Shown here: positions 50,833-60,582 of the stretch, in pieces
How positions within the stretch are numbered: the first letter of the stretch is position 1
Layout: each line of letters starts with the position of its first letter
Assembly (NCBI GenBank): GCA_022844105.1
Contig: JALHMJ010000012.1
Span: forward strand, 1-64,000
Source of the DNA: Hyphomicrobium sp.
GTDB taxonomy: Bacteria; Pseudomonadota; Alphaproteobacteria; Rhizobiales; Hyphomicrobiaceae
Direction: 5' to 3'
DNA length: 64,000 nt
Program-made: the position numbers and the translations under genes
The notes under the pieces: model-generated
What the model saw: only the letters and a program-made list of their open reading frames with translations
What the model was told of the DNA's origin: nothing
Databases searched by the model: none

Positions 50833-53694
50833 GTGGATACCATCAATCCGCAGATCTCGGTTCTCGACGAGTTCAAGCTGCGCGACGAACTGAAGGCCAT
50901 GCGAGCCCAGATTCCTGATGCGCCGGGCCTGAACCCGATCGTCAACATCGGGTTTTACCTTTCGCGCAGTCTGGAATCGGGAAAGATCAGCTTTGCAGAT
51001 CTGAAGGCGCTCGCGGACCGTCTGATGGACCGGGCCTGTGTTCGCCGCGCCAAGCGCTTGCGCGAGCAAATCGGCTATGTCGACAATCAAACGACGATCC
51101 GCGACTTCACGCAATTCGTGGCCAAGACCGCGAGCAACAACGGCTTGAACACAGACGCGGCATTCGAAGCGTTCAAAGAGCGTTGGGGCCGCTCTCGCAA
51201 CGGCATCGTGTTCACCGCCCATCCAACGTTTGGTCTGTCCGAGGCGCTGAGCCGCCGCATGGTCGAGATCGCATCGGGTGAATTGCGGGGCGAACCAGCG
51301 ATCGGTCTGCCCCACCGCCCAGACAGCAACATCACTCTCGATTACGAACATCGCGCGGTGCAGGTCTGCATCCAGAATCTGCGTGACGCTTACGAAGAGT
51401 TATTGAACGGCTTCTATTCGGTCGCGGCCGCCGGGTTCGGCGAACGCGCCTACAAGTTCCGCCCCAAGATCGCCACCGTCGCCTCATGGGTCGGCTACGA
51501 CCTCGACGGCCGCACGGATATCAAGTGGACTCACTCCTTCGTTCTGAAGCTGCAGGAGAAGGTGGCCGCGCTGCAGGATATTCGCACGCGGTTTATTATC
51601 CTGAAGCATCGCCTGACGGATGAGGTCGAGGCGCAGCGCATCGCACGCCAGATCGTGGCCAAACTCGATCTCGCCATCGCGTCTGCTGAAAAGCAGCTCG
51701 ATAGTTTGAACGCAGCCCTCAACGGCAAGCAGAAACTATCGGACGCTGCCAACATCATCACCGAGGCCGACGCTTACAATTTGACGTCGCCGCAGCCGGT
51801 CATCGCTCTGATCGACCACCTCATCGATCATATCCCTCAAACTCAGTCGAAGCGCGAACTGGCCGCGCTTGCCAGCCTGTTCGATCAAACCGGCATGGGG
51901 ACGTCGCACATCCATCTGCGCGTCAATGCCGTGCAGCTGAACAACGCCTTCCGCGCCTTCGTGCACGAGCCCTGGACGCGCGACCTGACCGAACGCCAGG
52001 CGCTCGCCCGCATCGTGGAAATGATCCGCACCGCCGGCAAGGAAACCGTCAACTTCGAAACACTCGATCTCGAAACCGCAACAGCCATCCGCCAGTTCGC
52101 TCTTGCGGCCCAGTTCCACAAGCACGTCGATCGCGACACGCCGATCCGCTACCTCATCGCCGAGTGCGAGAGCCCGGCCACGATGCTGATCGCGCTGTTC
52201 TTCGCCAAACTGTTCGGCGTCGATCACGTCGTTGACATCTCGCCGCTGTTCGAAACGCCGGCTGCACTCGAAACCGGCGCCCGCCTCATCGAGCGCCTGT
52301 TGGAGGAAGAGGCCTACAAAAACTATGTTCGCGGCCGCAAGCGCCTGTGCATACAGACCGGCTTCTCCGACGCTGGCCGGTTCATCGGCCAGATCGCGGC
52401 GACGCTGTCGATCGAGCGCCTGCATCAGGGCCTCGCGGAAGTCCTCGACGCCAAAGAACTTGGCGGGGCAGAGGTGTTGATTTATTCGACGCATGGCGAA
52501 TCCATGGGGCGCGGAACGCACCCTGGCCATATGTCGTCGCGTTTGCAGTATGTGTTTTCGCCCAACGCCCGCCGCCGCTTCGCCGAGGCCGGGCTTCCGC
52601 TGAAGCACGAGACGAGCTGGCAAGGCGGCGACGGATACTTGTATTTCGCGACCAAGCCGCTCGCGATGCGTGCGCTCGCTACTGTGATCATGGACGGAGA
52701 AACGCCGGAAGCCGTCGAGGATGAATTCTACGACGATACCAACCTGGCGCTCGACTTCCTGCTCCGCTTGCGCGCCTACCAGCAGGATCTTTTTGCCCAC
52801 CCCGGTTACCGGGCCGTCCTCGGGGCTTTCGGCCCGAACCTGCTGTTCAAAACCGGGTCTCGTCCGGTGAAGCGCCAGATGGAGGGCGCCTCCACGGCCG
52901 ATCGCGGCGATCCCGCTCGCATGCGCGCCATTCCCAACAACGCAATTTTGCAGCAGTTCGGATATGTGGCCAACGTCGTCGCTGGCCTCGGCGCGGCCGT
53001 CGGCTCAGAACGCGAGCGCTTTGTCGAGGTCGCGAAATCATCCGCACGCCTGCGTCCGTTGATCGAAATGGTCGCCCGCGGCAAACAGATTTCAAGTCTC
53101 AACGCCATGGGCGCCAACGCGACCGTCTTCGATCCCGGATTCTGGGCGATGCGCGCCTCATGGGGTCGCGAGCCGCATTTGACCGCGGCCTTCAAGAATC
53201 TTTCGACGTTCCTGCTTGAAGATGGGCGCAACGCCGCCATCAATGGTCTCGTCCATGAGCTGCGCCTCGATGCCATCGATCTGCACACGCTCCTGGAAGA
53301 CATCGGCATCGACGGCGGCAAAGTCCCCGATGACGACCGTCTGGAACTCGACTTGCTGCAGGCGATCCGCCTGGCTCTCATTATGCGGGTGTTCATTTTG
53401 TCGGGCCAGTTGCCCCGCTTTACCACGCGCGACGTGAGCCACGCCCAGATTGTCGCGTCCGCATTGACACTTGAGGTGCCCGAAGTCATCAGCGTCATGC
53501 GTCAAGCGTTTCCGAAGCGGACCGGTACGGTCGAAGAGACGACGGCATTCCGCGAGACGGCAACGTATTTGCCCCAGGGCATCGACGATTACGGCCGCAT
53601 CGAAACGGAGATCTTGGAACCGATGGAGCAGGCCTACGAGGCGATCCGCGAGATTGGAACCGGCATCTCGCACCACTTCGGCGCCTTTGGCTGA
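50833..53694 (+). CDS. ppc: phosphoenolpyruvate carboxylase
   Basis: IVFTAHPTFGLSEALSRRMVEI..., LIAECESPATMLIALFFAKLFGVDHVVDISPLFET, YSTHGESMGRGTHPGHMSSRLQYVF; GTG start. Confidence 0.92.
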   Translation: MDTINPQISVLDEFKLRDELKAMRAQIPDAPGLNPIVNIGFYLSRSLESGKISFADLKALADRLMDRACVRRAKRLREQIGYVDNQTTIRDFTQFVAKTASNNGLNTDAAFEAFKERWGRSRNGIVFTAHPTFGLSEALSRRMVEIASGELRGEPAIGLPHRPDSNITLDYEHRAVQVCIQNLRDAYEELLNGFYSVAAAGFGERAYKFRPKIATVASWVGYDLDGRTDIKWTHSFVLKLQEKVAALQDIRTRFIILKHRLTDEVEAQRIARQIVAKLDLAIASAEKQLDSLNAALNGKQKLSDAANIITEADAYNLTSPQPVIALIDHLIDHIPQTQSKRELAALASLFDQTGMGTSHIHLRVNAVQLNNAFRAFVHEPWTRDLTERQALARIVEMIRTAGKETVNFETLDLETATAIRQFALAAQFHKHVDRDTPIRYLIAECESPATMLIALFFAKLFGVDHVVDISPLFETPAALETGARLIERLLEEEAYKNYVRGRKRLCIQTGFSDAGRFIGQIAATLSIERLHQGLAEVLDAKELGGAEVLIYSTHGESMGRGTHPGHMSSRLQYVFSPNARRRFAEAGLPLKHETSWQGGDGYLYFATKPLAMRALATVIMDGETPEAVEDEFYDDTNLALDFLLRLRAYQQDLFAHPGYRAVLGAFGPNLLFKTGSRPVKRQMEGASTADRGDPARMRAIPNNAILQQFGYVANVVAGLGAAVGSERERFVEVAKSSARLRPLIEMVARGKQISSLNAMGANATVFDPGFWAMRASWGREPHLTAAFKNLSTFLLEDGRNAAINGLVHELRLDAIDLHTLLEDIGIDGGKVPDDDRLELDLLQAIRLALIMRVFILSGQLPRFTTRDVSHAQIVASALTLEVPEVISVMRQAFPKRTGTVEETTAFRETATYLPQGIDDYGRIETEILEPMEQAYEAIREIGTGISHHFGAFG

Positions 53695-53790
53695 GCAAGC
53701 CGACGACGAATTTCTGGGGAAGAGCGGCCGGCCGCTCGGGGCGCCGTTGGCGCCCCTTGGTTTTTCAGCCGGTTATCGTGGAGGGTGCGC

Positions 53791-55116
53791 TCAAAGCAAT
53801 CCCAGCAGTCGCGGTAGCGTCAGCGATAGCGCCGGCCAATACGTAACCAGGATCAAAAATCCAAGCATAGCCACCAGCCACGGCACGACCGCGCGCGACG
53901 TCTCCGACAATCCGAGTTTGGAAATCCCACTGGTGACATAAAGGTTGAGCCCCACGGGCGGCGTGATCATACCGATCTCCATGTTGACCACCAGAATGAT
54001 GCCGAAGTGGACCGGATCGATGCCGAGTTTGGCGGCTACCGGAAACAGGATCGGCGCCAGGATCAGCATGATCGATGCCGGCTCCATCATGGTGCCCGCG
54101 ATCAGCAGCATGATATTGACCACGATCAGGAACGTGATCCAGCCGAACCCCTGCGCCACGATCCAGTCGGCAATCGCCTGCGGTAGGTGCTCGTGCGTGA
54201 GAAGAAACGAGAACAGCATCGCATTGGTGATGATGTAGAGCAGCATTGCGCTCATGTTCGCCGCCGTCAGGAGCACCTTTGGAACATCGCCCCAATCGAT
54301 GTCGCGGTAGACGAACTTGGCAACGGCAAAGGCATAAACTGCACTGAGAGCCGCGGCTTCGGTTGGAGTGACAAAACCTCCATAAATTCCGCCAAGCACA
54401 ACCGCGATCAGCGCCAACCCCCAGCTACAGTCCCGAAAGGCGGCAAACGCCTCGCCCCACGTTGCGCGCTGCGCCCGAGGATAGCCTTCCTTTTTCGCGA
54501 TCCACCACGTCACCGTCCCGAGCACGAAAGCGAGCAGGATGCCGGGCACGACGCCTGCCATGAACAGATCATCGACGGAGGGCGCCGGAACGCGTTCGCC
54601 ATTCGGGCCCGTGGCGCTCATGCCGGACGTGGCGAGCGCGTAGAGCACCATCACGATCGACGGCGGAATGAGAATTCCGAGCGTTCCCGATGACGCGATC
54701 ACGCCGGCCCCGAACCGTGGTGGATACCCTTGCGCCACCATCGCTGGAAGGAGAATCGAGCCGATCGCGATCACGGTGGCCGGCGACGAACCGGAGATCG
54801 CGGCGAAGATGGCGCAAGCCAGAACGGAAGCGATGCCGAGCCCGCCAGGCAAGTGGCCTGTCATCGCGATAGCGAACCGGATCATGCGCTTGGCGACCCC
54901 GCCGTGCGTCAGGAATGTCCCGGCAAGAATGAAAAACGGCACCGACATGATTTCGAACTTTTCCATGCCGGTAAAAAGTTTGAGCGCCACCGCATCGAGC
55001 GGTACGTCCGTAATGGTAAAGAGTACCGTCAACACCGTGAGCCCCAGTGCGATCGAGACGGGTGTTCCGGTCAACAGCAAGGCGATGAGCAGACCGAAGA
55101 TGAGCAAGGAGGTCAC
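53791..55116 (-). CDS. dctM: TRAP transporter large permease subunit DctM
   Basis: LTVLFTITDVPLDAVALKLFTGMEKFEIMSVPFFILAGTFLTHGGVAKRMIRFAIAMTGHLPGGLGIASVLACAIFAAISGSSPATVIAIGSI. Confidence 0.93.
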   Translation of the reverse strand: MTSLLIFGLLIALLLTGTPVSIALGLTVLTVLFTITDVPLDAVALKLFTGMEKFEIMSVPFFILAGTFLTHGGVAKRMIRFAIAMTGHLPGGLGIASVLACAIFAAISGSSPATVIAIGSILLPAMVAQGYPPRFGAGVIASSGTLGILIPPSIVMVLYALATSGMSATGPNGERVPAPSVDDLFMAGVVPGILLAFVLGTVTWWIAKKEGYPRAQRATWGEAFAAFRDCSWGLALIAVVLGGIYGGFVTPTEAAALSAVYAFAVAKFVYRDIDWGDVPKVLLTAANMSAMLLYIITNAMLFSFLLTHEHLPQAIADWIVAQGFGWITFLIVVNIMLLIAGTMMEPASIMLILAPILFPVAAKLGIDPVHFGIILVVNMEIGMITPPVGLNLYVTSGISKLGLSETSRAVVPWLVAMLGFLILVTYWPALSLTLPRLLGLL

Positions 55117-55733
55117 GGGCGGACCTCTTTCGACATCACTTCGCTCGCGGGATCATAGTGCGGCAACGTACCGGTCTTGGAAAAGTGTGCCGCAACCTGG
55201 AGGAAGCGAAAACACATCAAGAATGAGCCCAGTGGCAAGCACAGGTAGATGAGCCACATTGGCGCTTCCAGGACAGCCGAGACTTGCCCGGAAACGAACA
55301 GATGCACGACGAGGCGTGTCCCGAGCCACCCGACGAATGCGGTAAAAATTACGCCGCAGTAGAGCCCGAACAGGATCATGCGGTGTCGCGCACGCGGTGG
55401 CAGCCGATTGACGAGAACATCGACGCCGACGTGGATGCCGGTGCGCACGCCATAGGCCGCGCCGAATTTGGCCATCCAGACGAATAAGTAAATGCACAGT
55501 TCCTGTGCCCAGGTGAGGCGGATCGACAGCAGCCAGAAGTAGATCGCCCGTAGCACATCCGATAAATCATCATAGCCGGCATCATGCGTCCACACGACCA
55601 GGCCGCCCAAATGCGAGAGCAGATAGCGGTGGACGACCGCGACGAAAATAACCAGTGTTGCAAGCCCCATCAGCGTTGCGATGAGGTTTTCTTCCAGGCG
55701 GTCGAGCCACCTGAGTCGCGGACCGGATGTCAT
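55113..55733 (-). CDS. dctQ: TRAP transporter small permease subunit DctQ
   Basis: LDRLEENLIATLMGLATLVIFVAVVHRYL...WAQELCIYLFVWMAKFGAAYGVRTGIHVGVDVLVNRLPPRARHRMIL; 4-bp overlaps with neighbours. Confidence 0.9.
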   Translation of the reverse strand: MTSGPRLRWLDRLEENLIATLMGLATLVIFVAVVHRYLLSHLGGLVVWTHDAGYDDLSDVLRAIYFWLLSIRLTWAQELCIYLFVWMAKFGAAYGVRTGIHVGVDVLVNRLPPRARHRMILFGLYCGVIFTAFVGWLGTRLVVHLFVSGQVSAVLEAPMWLIYLCLPLGSFLMCFRFLQVAAHFSKTGTLPHYDPASEVMSKEVRP

Positions 55734-56776
55734 GGCCCCGACCTCGAAAGCTCGGTTTCGATGCGCGCAAGAAGATCTCGGCCAACCCGATCGGCGATGC
55801 GGCCGCGAACCGGCAGCAGTGCTGCCTCCCAGGACTTTCGTTCGTCAGGCGTCGGGTCATGCATCGCGGTCTTGCCGGATTTTGTCACCGCGGCCAGTGC
55901 ATCGGCGTTCTCCTTTGCCGCCTCCGCATTTGCATATGGGGTGGCATCGCGAAGTGCGCGCTCGAGAGCCGAGCGGATGTCGTCGGGAAGCCCCGTCCAG
56001 AATTTTTGATTGACGATCACCGCGTAGCCGAGAAAGCCGTGGTAGGTGAGCGTTGCGTGGCGCTGAACCTGAAACATGTTCTGATTGAAAAAATTGGCGG
56101 GTGGATTTTCCGTCCCGTCGACCACACCGGATGATAGAGCTTGATACGCCTCCGAAAAGGCCAACACTTGCGGTAGGGCGCCGAGCGCGGTCATCTGCTC
56201 TTCGATGACCCTCGACGATTGTATCCGGACCTTGAGACCCAGCAGGTCGTCTGGCCGCAACAGAGGCTTGTTCGCCGACAAAATCTTGAAGCCGTTGTTC
56301 CAATAGCCGAGCCCGGTGATACCCTTCGTTTCCAGCTTATCGAGAATGTCTCGGCCGATCGGCCCTTCGGTGATCCGTGCCAGTTCCGCCGTGTCACGGA
56401 AGAGGTAAGGTATGTCGAACACTTCGAACGCCTTGATGCCCAGCGGACCAAACTTCGACAGCGACGGCGCCAGTATCTCGACCGCGCCAAGCTGCAACGC
56501 CTCCAACTCTTCTTTATCTTTATAGAGTTGTGAATTCGGGTACAGAGCGATGCGCACGCGTCCGCCTGTGTACTCCTCCGCCAACTTTTTGAAACGCTCC
56601 GCGCCTTTGCTCTTGTGGGCCTGCGGGGCTGCCACGTGACTGAACTTGATGACGATCGTCGCAGGAGTGGGTTGAGCTGCCGCATGAGCGGAACCGGCGC
56701 AACACAAGACCGCAATGAGAAGGACGATGATGCGGCGCATAAGGTCCATCGGCTTGGGGTTGAAACGTGCGAACAT
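55730..56776 (-). CDS. dctP: TRAP transporter substrate-binding protein DctP
   Basis: Signal peptide MRRIIVLLIAVLCCAGSAHA; VIKFSHVAAPQAHKSKGAERFKKLAEEYTGGRVRIALYPNSQLYKDKEELEALQLGAVEILAPS; start may be 56740. Confidence 0.92.
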   Translation of the reverse strand: MFARFNPKPMDLMRRIIVLLIAVLCCAGSAHAAAQPTPATIVIKFSHVAAPQAHKSKGAERFKKLAEEYTGGRVRIALYPNSQLYKDKEELEALQLGAVEILAPSLSKFGPLGIKAFEVFDIPYLFRDTAELARITEGPIGRDILDKLETKGITGLGYWNNGFKILSANKPLLRPDDLLGLKVRIQSSRVIEEQMTALGALPQVLAFSEAYQALSSGVVDGTENPPANFFNQNMFQVQRHATLTYHGFLGYAVIVNQKFWTGLPDDIRSALERALRDATPYANAEAAKENADALAAVTKSGKTAMHDPTPDERKSWEAALLPVRGRIADRVGRDLLARIETELSRSGP

Positions 56777-56801
56777 TATCAGGGCCGAGTAGAGGGCACT
56801 G

Positions 56802-56984
56802 TCAAGAGCGGGGGAATTCGGCTTGCATTCGCCGGGCTTCGTCCCAGTCCTTCATGATCGCACGCACGAAGCGAAGCACGCGACGAGCCCGCCGGGCATC
56901 TTGTCGTGACACACACCAGCAACAGCAACAAAGGCCGGGTCTTTTGGCCAGCCACAAGGTCAATGCGTAATTCGCCGTAGGCAT
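56802..56984 (-). CDS. possible small Cys-rich ORF (60 aa)
   Basis: ATG ORF starting 12 nt after the prmB stop: MPTANYALTLWLAKRPGLCCCCWCVSRQDARRARRVLRFVRAIMKDWDEARRMQAEFPRS. Confidence 0.25.
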   Translation of the reverse strand: MPTANYALTLWLAKRPGLCCCCWCVSRQDARRARRVLRFVRAIMKDWDEARRMQAEFPRS

Positions 56985-56996
56985 GTCCGCTCCGAG

Positions 56997-57941
56997 TTAT
57001 GACCGCTGTCGGCGACCCCCTTCGGTTTGCAAGGCCCCCTTCAGTTCCTCGGCTGTCAGTGCAAACACCTCGCCCGAGCTATCCTCGGTCTCCAGCCACA
57101 AAAACGGCAGGTTGGGAAACTCGTCCTCTAAAAGGTCGAGCCCCGTACCAACTTCAACGACGAGCACGCCGTCGCGTTCCAAATGCTGGGCGGCCTCGGC
57201 AAGAATTTGGCGCACGAGGTCGAGACCATCCGCACCGCCTGCGTGAGCCAGAAGCGGTTCGGCTTTGTACTCTGGTGGAAATGCTGCGACGGCGGCGGCC
57301 GAGACGTAGGGCGGATTGGAGATGATGAGATCGTACCGTCGCGAACCGAGCGCTGCGAATAAATCCGACTGCTGCAGCGTGATGCGCCCTTGCAGGTCAT
57401 AGTCGGCGACATTTCGATGGGCGACCGCCAGTGCATCGGCCGACAAGTCGACGGCGTCGACGATCGCGTTGGGGTAGGTAAGTGCTGCCAGAATGGCCAG
57501 GCACCCGGACCCGGTGCACAGATCGAGCACCGAGGTCACGGCCTCGGGATCGGGAACGACGGTTGCCAGCTCACCGTCGAGCAGCTCACCGATGTAGGAT
57601 CGCGGCACGATCGCCCGTTCATCTACATAGAAGTCACGTCCGCGGATGTAGGCCCGGTTGACGAGATAGGGTGCCGGTTTGCGGGTTTCGATGCGTCGAT
57701 CGATAAGCTCGGCAATGCGGCTGCGCTCGCTCGCCGTCAGACGGCAATCGAGCCACGGATCAAGCTGGTCGATAGGCAACTCCAGCGACGTAAGAATGAG
57801 AAACGCCGCCTCGTCGATGGCGCTCGACGTTCCATGTCCATAAACCAGCTTGGCCGCCCGGAAACGCGACACGCCGTAGCGCAGCCAGTCACGTACCGTG
57901 TTGAGGTCTGCGAGGCGGCTTTGTGCATCATCGGCAGTCAT
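56997..57941 (-). CDS. prmB: 50S ribosomal protein L3 N5-glutamine methyltransferase
   Basis: SVLDLCTGSGCLAILAALTYPNAIVDAVDLSADALAVAHRNVADY...YDLIISNPPYVS; ATG 57941. Confidence 0.92.
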   Translation of the reverse strand: MTADDAQSRLADLNTVRDWLRYGVSRFRAAKLVYGHGTSSAIDEAAFLILTSLELPIDQLDPWLDCRLTASERSRIAELIDRRIETRKPAPYLVNRAYIRGRDFYVDERAIVPRSYIGELLDGELATVVPDPEAVTSVLDLCTGSGCLAILAALTYPNAIVDAVDLSADALAVAHRNVADYDLQGRITLQQSDLFAALGSRRYDLIISNPPYVSAAAVAAFPPEYKAEPLLAHAGGADGLDLVRQILAEAAQHLERDGVLVVEVGTGLDLLEDEFPNLPFLWLETEDSSGEVFALTAEELKGALQTEGGRRQRS

Positions 57942-58015
57942 GGGGCATTGGCTCCGCGGGCGATGGCGCACCCTAGCGCGTCTGTGCGCTGGCCAACAGC
58001 GGCCAGCGCAACTGT

Positions 58016-58747
58016 TCAGCCCTTGAATTCCTCGATTTTGCCGAAAGCTTCCCTCAGAGCGGAAGCCCAGGACCCCGAGAGTTTCTTGAAATACTCGTCA
58101 TCCTGGTAAATGCGACGGTAGCGCTGCACTTCCAGGCTGTCGCGCTCGTAGAGCAGCAGGTCGATTGGCATTCCCACCGACAAGTTCGATCGCAAGGTCG
58201 AATCGAAGGAAAGCAAGACCAGTTTGGCCGCCTCGCCCAGGCGCATACTGGATTGTGCCACGCGATCGAGGATCGGCTTGCCGTATTTATGTTCGCCGAT
58301 CTGCAGGAATGGCGCATCGTCGGACGCTTCGATGAAGTTGCCCTCGGAATAGATTTGGAAAATTCTCGGCGGCTCGGAACCGATTTGCCCGCCCAGGATG
58401 AACGAAGCGAAAAACCCGCTCCGCGTCGCTTCCAGGGCTTCCCCATCCACACGCCGCACTTCCCGCACCGCATCGCCCACAAGGCGGGCCGCACGGTACA
58501 TGGACGTCACGGTCATCAAGGTGTGCTCGACGCCGGAACCGTCTGCGAGCTGCTCGTTGAGAATACTGATAACCGACTGGCTCACGCCGAGGTTGCCGGC
58601 CGTCAACAGAACGATGACCCGGTCCCCTGGCTGTCGCCAAAAGTGCAACTTGCGAAACTGCGAAATATTGTCGACGCCGGCATTCGTACGGGTATCGGCG
58701 GCAAAGACGATGCCGCAGTCAAGACGCAGGGCAACGCCGTAAGTCAT
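58016..58747 (-). CDS. proteasome-type peptidase, Anbu (ancestral beta-subunit)
   Basis: MTYGVALRLDCGIVFAADTRTNAGVDNISQFRKLHFW: Thr directly after Met, Asp17, downstream Lys; co-located with the typical Anbu partner genes. Confidence 0.93.
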   Translation of the reverse strand: MTYGVALRLDCGIVFAADTRTNAGVDNISQFRKLHFWRQPGDRVIVLLTAGNLGVSQSVISILNEQLADGSGVEHTLMTVTSMYRAARLVGDAVREVRRVDGEALEATRSGFFASFILGGQIGSEPPRIFQIYSEGNFIEASDDAPFLQIGEHKYGKPILDRVAQSSMRLGEAAKLVLLSFDSTLRSNLSVGMPIDLLLYERDSLEVQRYRRIYQDDEYFKKLSGSWASALREAFGKIEEFKG

Positions 58748-58764
58748 GAAGATAAGCGCTCGCG

Positions 58765-59580
58765 CTATTGCTGCTGTTGAGCGCTTTGCTGCTGGACTTC
58801 GACCACCACGTCAAGTGTCTCGTTCTCGCCGCCCCGGCGATTGCCCCGGATCGGCGCGGCCGTTGCAGCATCAAGACCCGTCGCAAGGCGCACATAACGC
58901 TCCGTCGGGCAAATCAGGTTTGTCGGGTCAAACCCCACCCAGCCGAGCCCGTCCACCCAGGCTTCCGCCCACGCATGATGTGCATCAGAGGGATCGGGCG
59001 TACCGGAAAGGAAATAGCCGTTGACGTAGCGGGCGGGGATGCCCATCACCCGCGCGCCGGCAATGAAGATGTGCGCGTAGTCTTGGCACACACCCCGGCC
59101 ATCGGCCAGAGCCTCCGCCGCGCTGGTGTGCGAGTGCGTGCTGCCGATTTCGAAGGTAACCTCTTCGCGCACGGTGTGCATCAGCCGGTGCAGCTTATCG
59201 AGCGTGCACCCGCCTTTGCATTTGGCGGCGATGTCGCGGATGGAATCGTCTGGCGCCGTTCGTGGGGTCTCGCGCAGGAATACCCGCAGCGGCGTCGGCT
59301 CCGACAGGCCTTTCGCCACCCCGATACGGTCTTCCGTATCGACAATGCCGCCGGCTTCGATGGTGATGCAGTTGTGCTCGTCCTGCAGCGCTGTCAGGTG
59401 CACGACATTGCCAAAACCATCTTGAAAGCGCGCCGCCTTTTCGATGCCGGGAGCATTCACCTGCCAGGACAAAACCTTCTGGCCATCGAAACTGGGCGGG
59501 GTCAGTCGTAGACTTTCGATCGCATACCGCGCCAATGTTTCGTAGCGGTAGGTCGTCGTATGTTTGACGCTCAACAGCAT
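58765..59580 (-). CDS. transglutaminase-like cysteine protease family protein
   Basis: MLLSVKHTTTYRYETLARYAIESLRLTP...ADGRGVCQDYAHIFIAGARVMGIPARYVNGYF...DAHHAWAEAWVDGLGWVGFDPTN (Cys/His/Asp triad). Confidence 0.93.
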   Translation of the reverse strand: MLLSVKHTTTYRYETLARYAIESLRLTPPSFDGQKVLSWQVNAPGIEKAARFQDGFGNVVHLTALQDEHNCITIEAGGIVDTEDRIGVAKGLSEPTPLRVFLRETPRTAPDDSIRDIAAKCKGGCTLDKLHRLMHTVREEVTFEIGSTHSHTSAAEALADGRGVCQDYAHIFIAGARVMGIPARYVNGYFLSGTPDPSDAHHAWAEAWVDGLGWVGFDPTNLICPTERYVRLATGLDAATAAPIRGNRRGGENETLDVVVEVQQQSAQQQQ

Positions 59581-59587
59581 GACAGCC

Positions 59588-60535
59588 TCAACCGTTGAAG
59601 TGATAGCCCTCGGAGATCTCCCGGCCGAGCCGGTTGTTGCGGCCGAGGAAATCCGTCAGGAATTCGTGCAGCCCCGACTGGAATATGGTGTCGATATCGC
59701 CTTTTTCCAGCATCGCCAGCGTTTCGCGCGCCGTCGGTACGCAATTGTCGGTTTGTCCGTAAAACTTTTTCAGGCCGGCCACCGCTTGGTCGATCTCGAT
59801 ATAGCTGGCCGTCAGAGAGCGCGGCATCTCGGCGTTGAGGATCAGATAGTCCGCTATGTTCCACGGCTTGTAAGCCTGCCGGTAGACCCAGCGATAGCTC
59901 CGGTGGGCTGAAACCGATCGCAGGATCGACGCCCACTGCAGATTGTCGACGCTGGACCCGATCATCTCATAATTAGGCAGAAGGACAAAATACTTGACGT
60001 CAAGGATGCGTGCCGTGTTGTCGCCGCGCTCCAGGAACGTTCCGAGTTGGCTGAAGTAGAACGTATCGTTGCGCAAGATTGTGTTGAGCAGCGCGCCGCG
60101 ATACGTCGCCGAGCGCTCTTTGATCCAGTCGAGCAGGGCCGGCAGCCGGTCGGATGTTACGTCACGTGGATTGATAGCCTGAAAATCGATCCAGGCGCCG
60201 TTGAGGCTTTCCCACATTTCGCGTGTCAGCGCCGTCCTCTGAGCCCTCGCATTTCGGCGCGCAACGGAAAAGCAGGTTCTGACGCTGGACGGATTGTCGG
60301 CATCGAACAACAGGTAATCGATTACGTTCGTCGTGGTCGGTGTTTCGTGTTTGGCGAGAAAGCCGCTCTCGCAGCCCGCGCTTTGCAGCGTTGAACGCCA
60401 CTCCTCGTTGTAGCCCTCGCCTTCGCGCGGAAGGAGCGCGATGCGGTAGCCGACTTCGATGAGACGCGCCATGTTCTCCGCGCGTTCGAGATAGCGCGAG
60501 AGCCAGAACAGATCGTTTGCCGTGCGGCCAAGCAT
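59588..60535 (-). CDS. alpha-E domain-containing protein (DUF403)
   Basis: MLGRTANDLFWLSRYLERAENMARLIEVGYRIALLPRE..., LGTFLERGDNTARILDVKYFVLLP. Confidence 0.93.
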   Translation of the reverse strand: MLGRTANDLFWLSRYLERAENMARLIEVGYRIALLPREGEGYNEEWRSTLQSAGCESGFLAKHETPTTTNVIDYLLFDADNPSSVRTCFSVARRNARAQRTALTREMWESLNGAWIDFQAINPRDVTSDRLPALLDWIKERSATYRGALLNTILRNDTFYFSQLGTFLERGDNTARILDVKYFVLLPNYEMIGSSVDNLQWASILRSVSAHRSYRWVYRQAYKPWNIADYLILNAEMPRSLTASYIEIDQAVAGLKKFYGQTDNCVPTARETLAMLEKGDIDTIFQSGLHEFLTDFLGRNNRLGREISEGYHFNG

Positions 60536-60582
60536 GAAAATCAACCAGAGTTCGTGTTGTCGTCCGAGAGCCTATCCGTTCT

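Noticed and set aside
51736-52800. 354-aa ORF antisense to ppc
   Set aside because: Fully overlaps ppc, which carries conserved catalytic motifs; no recognisable motif in the antisense frame.
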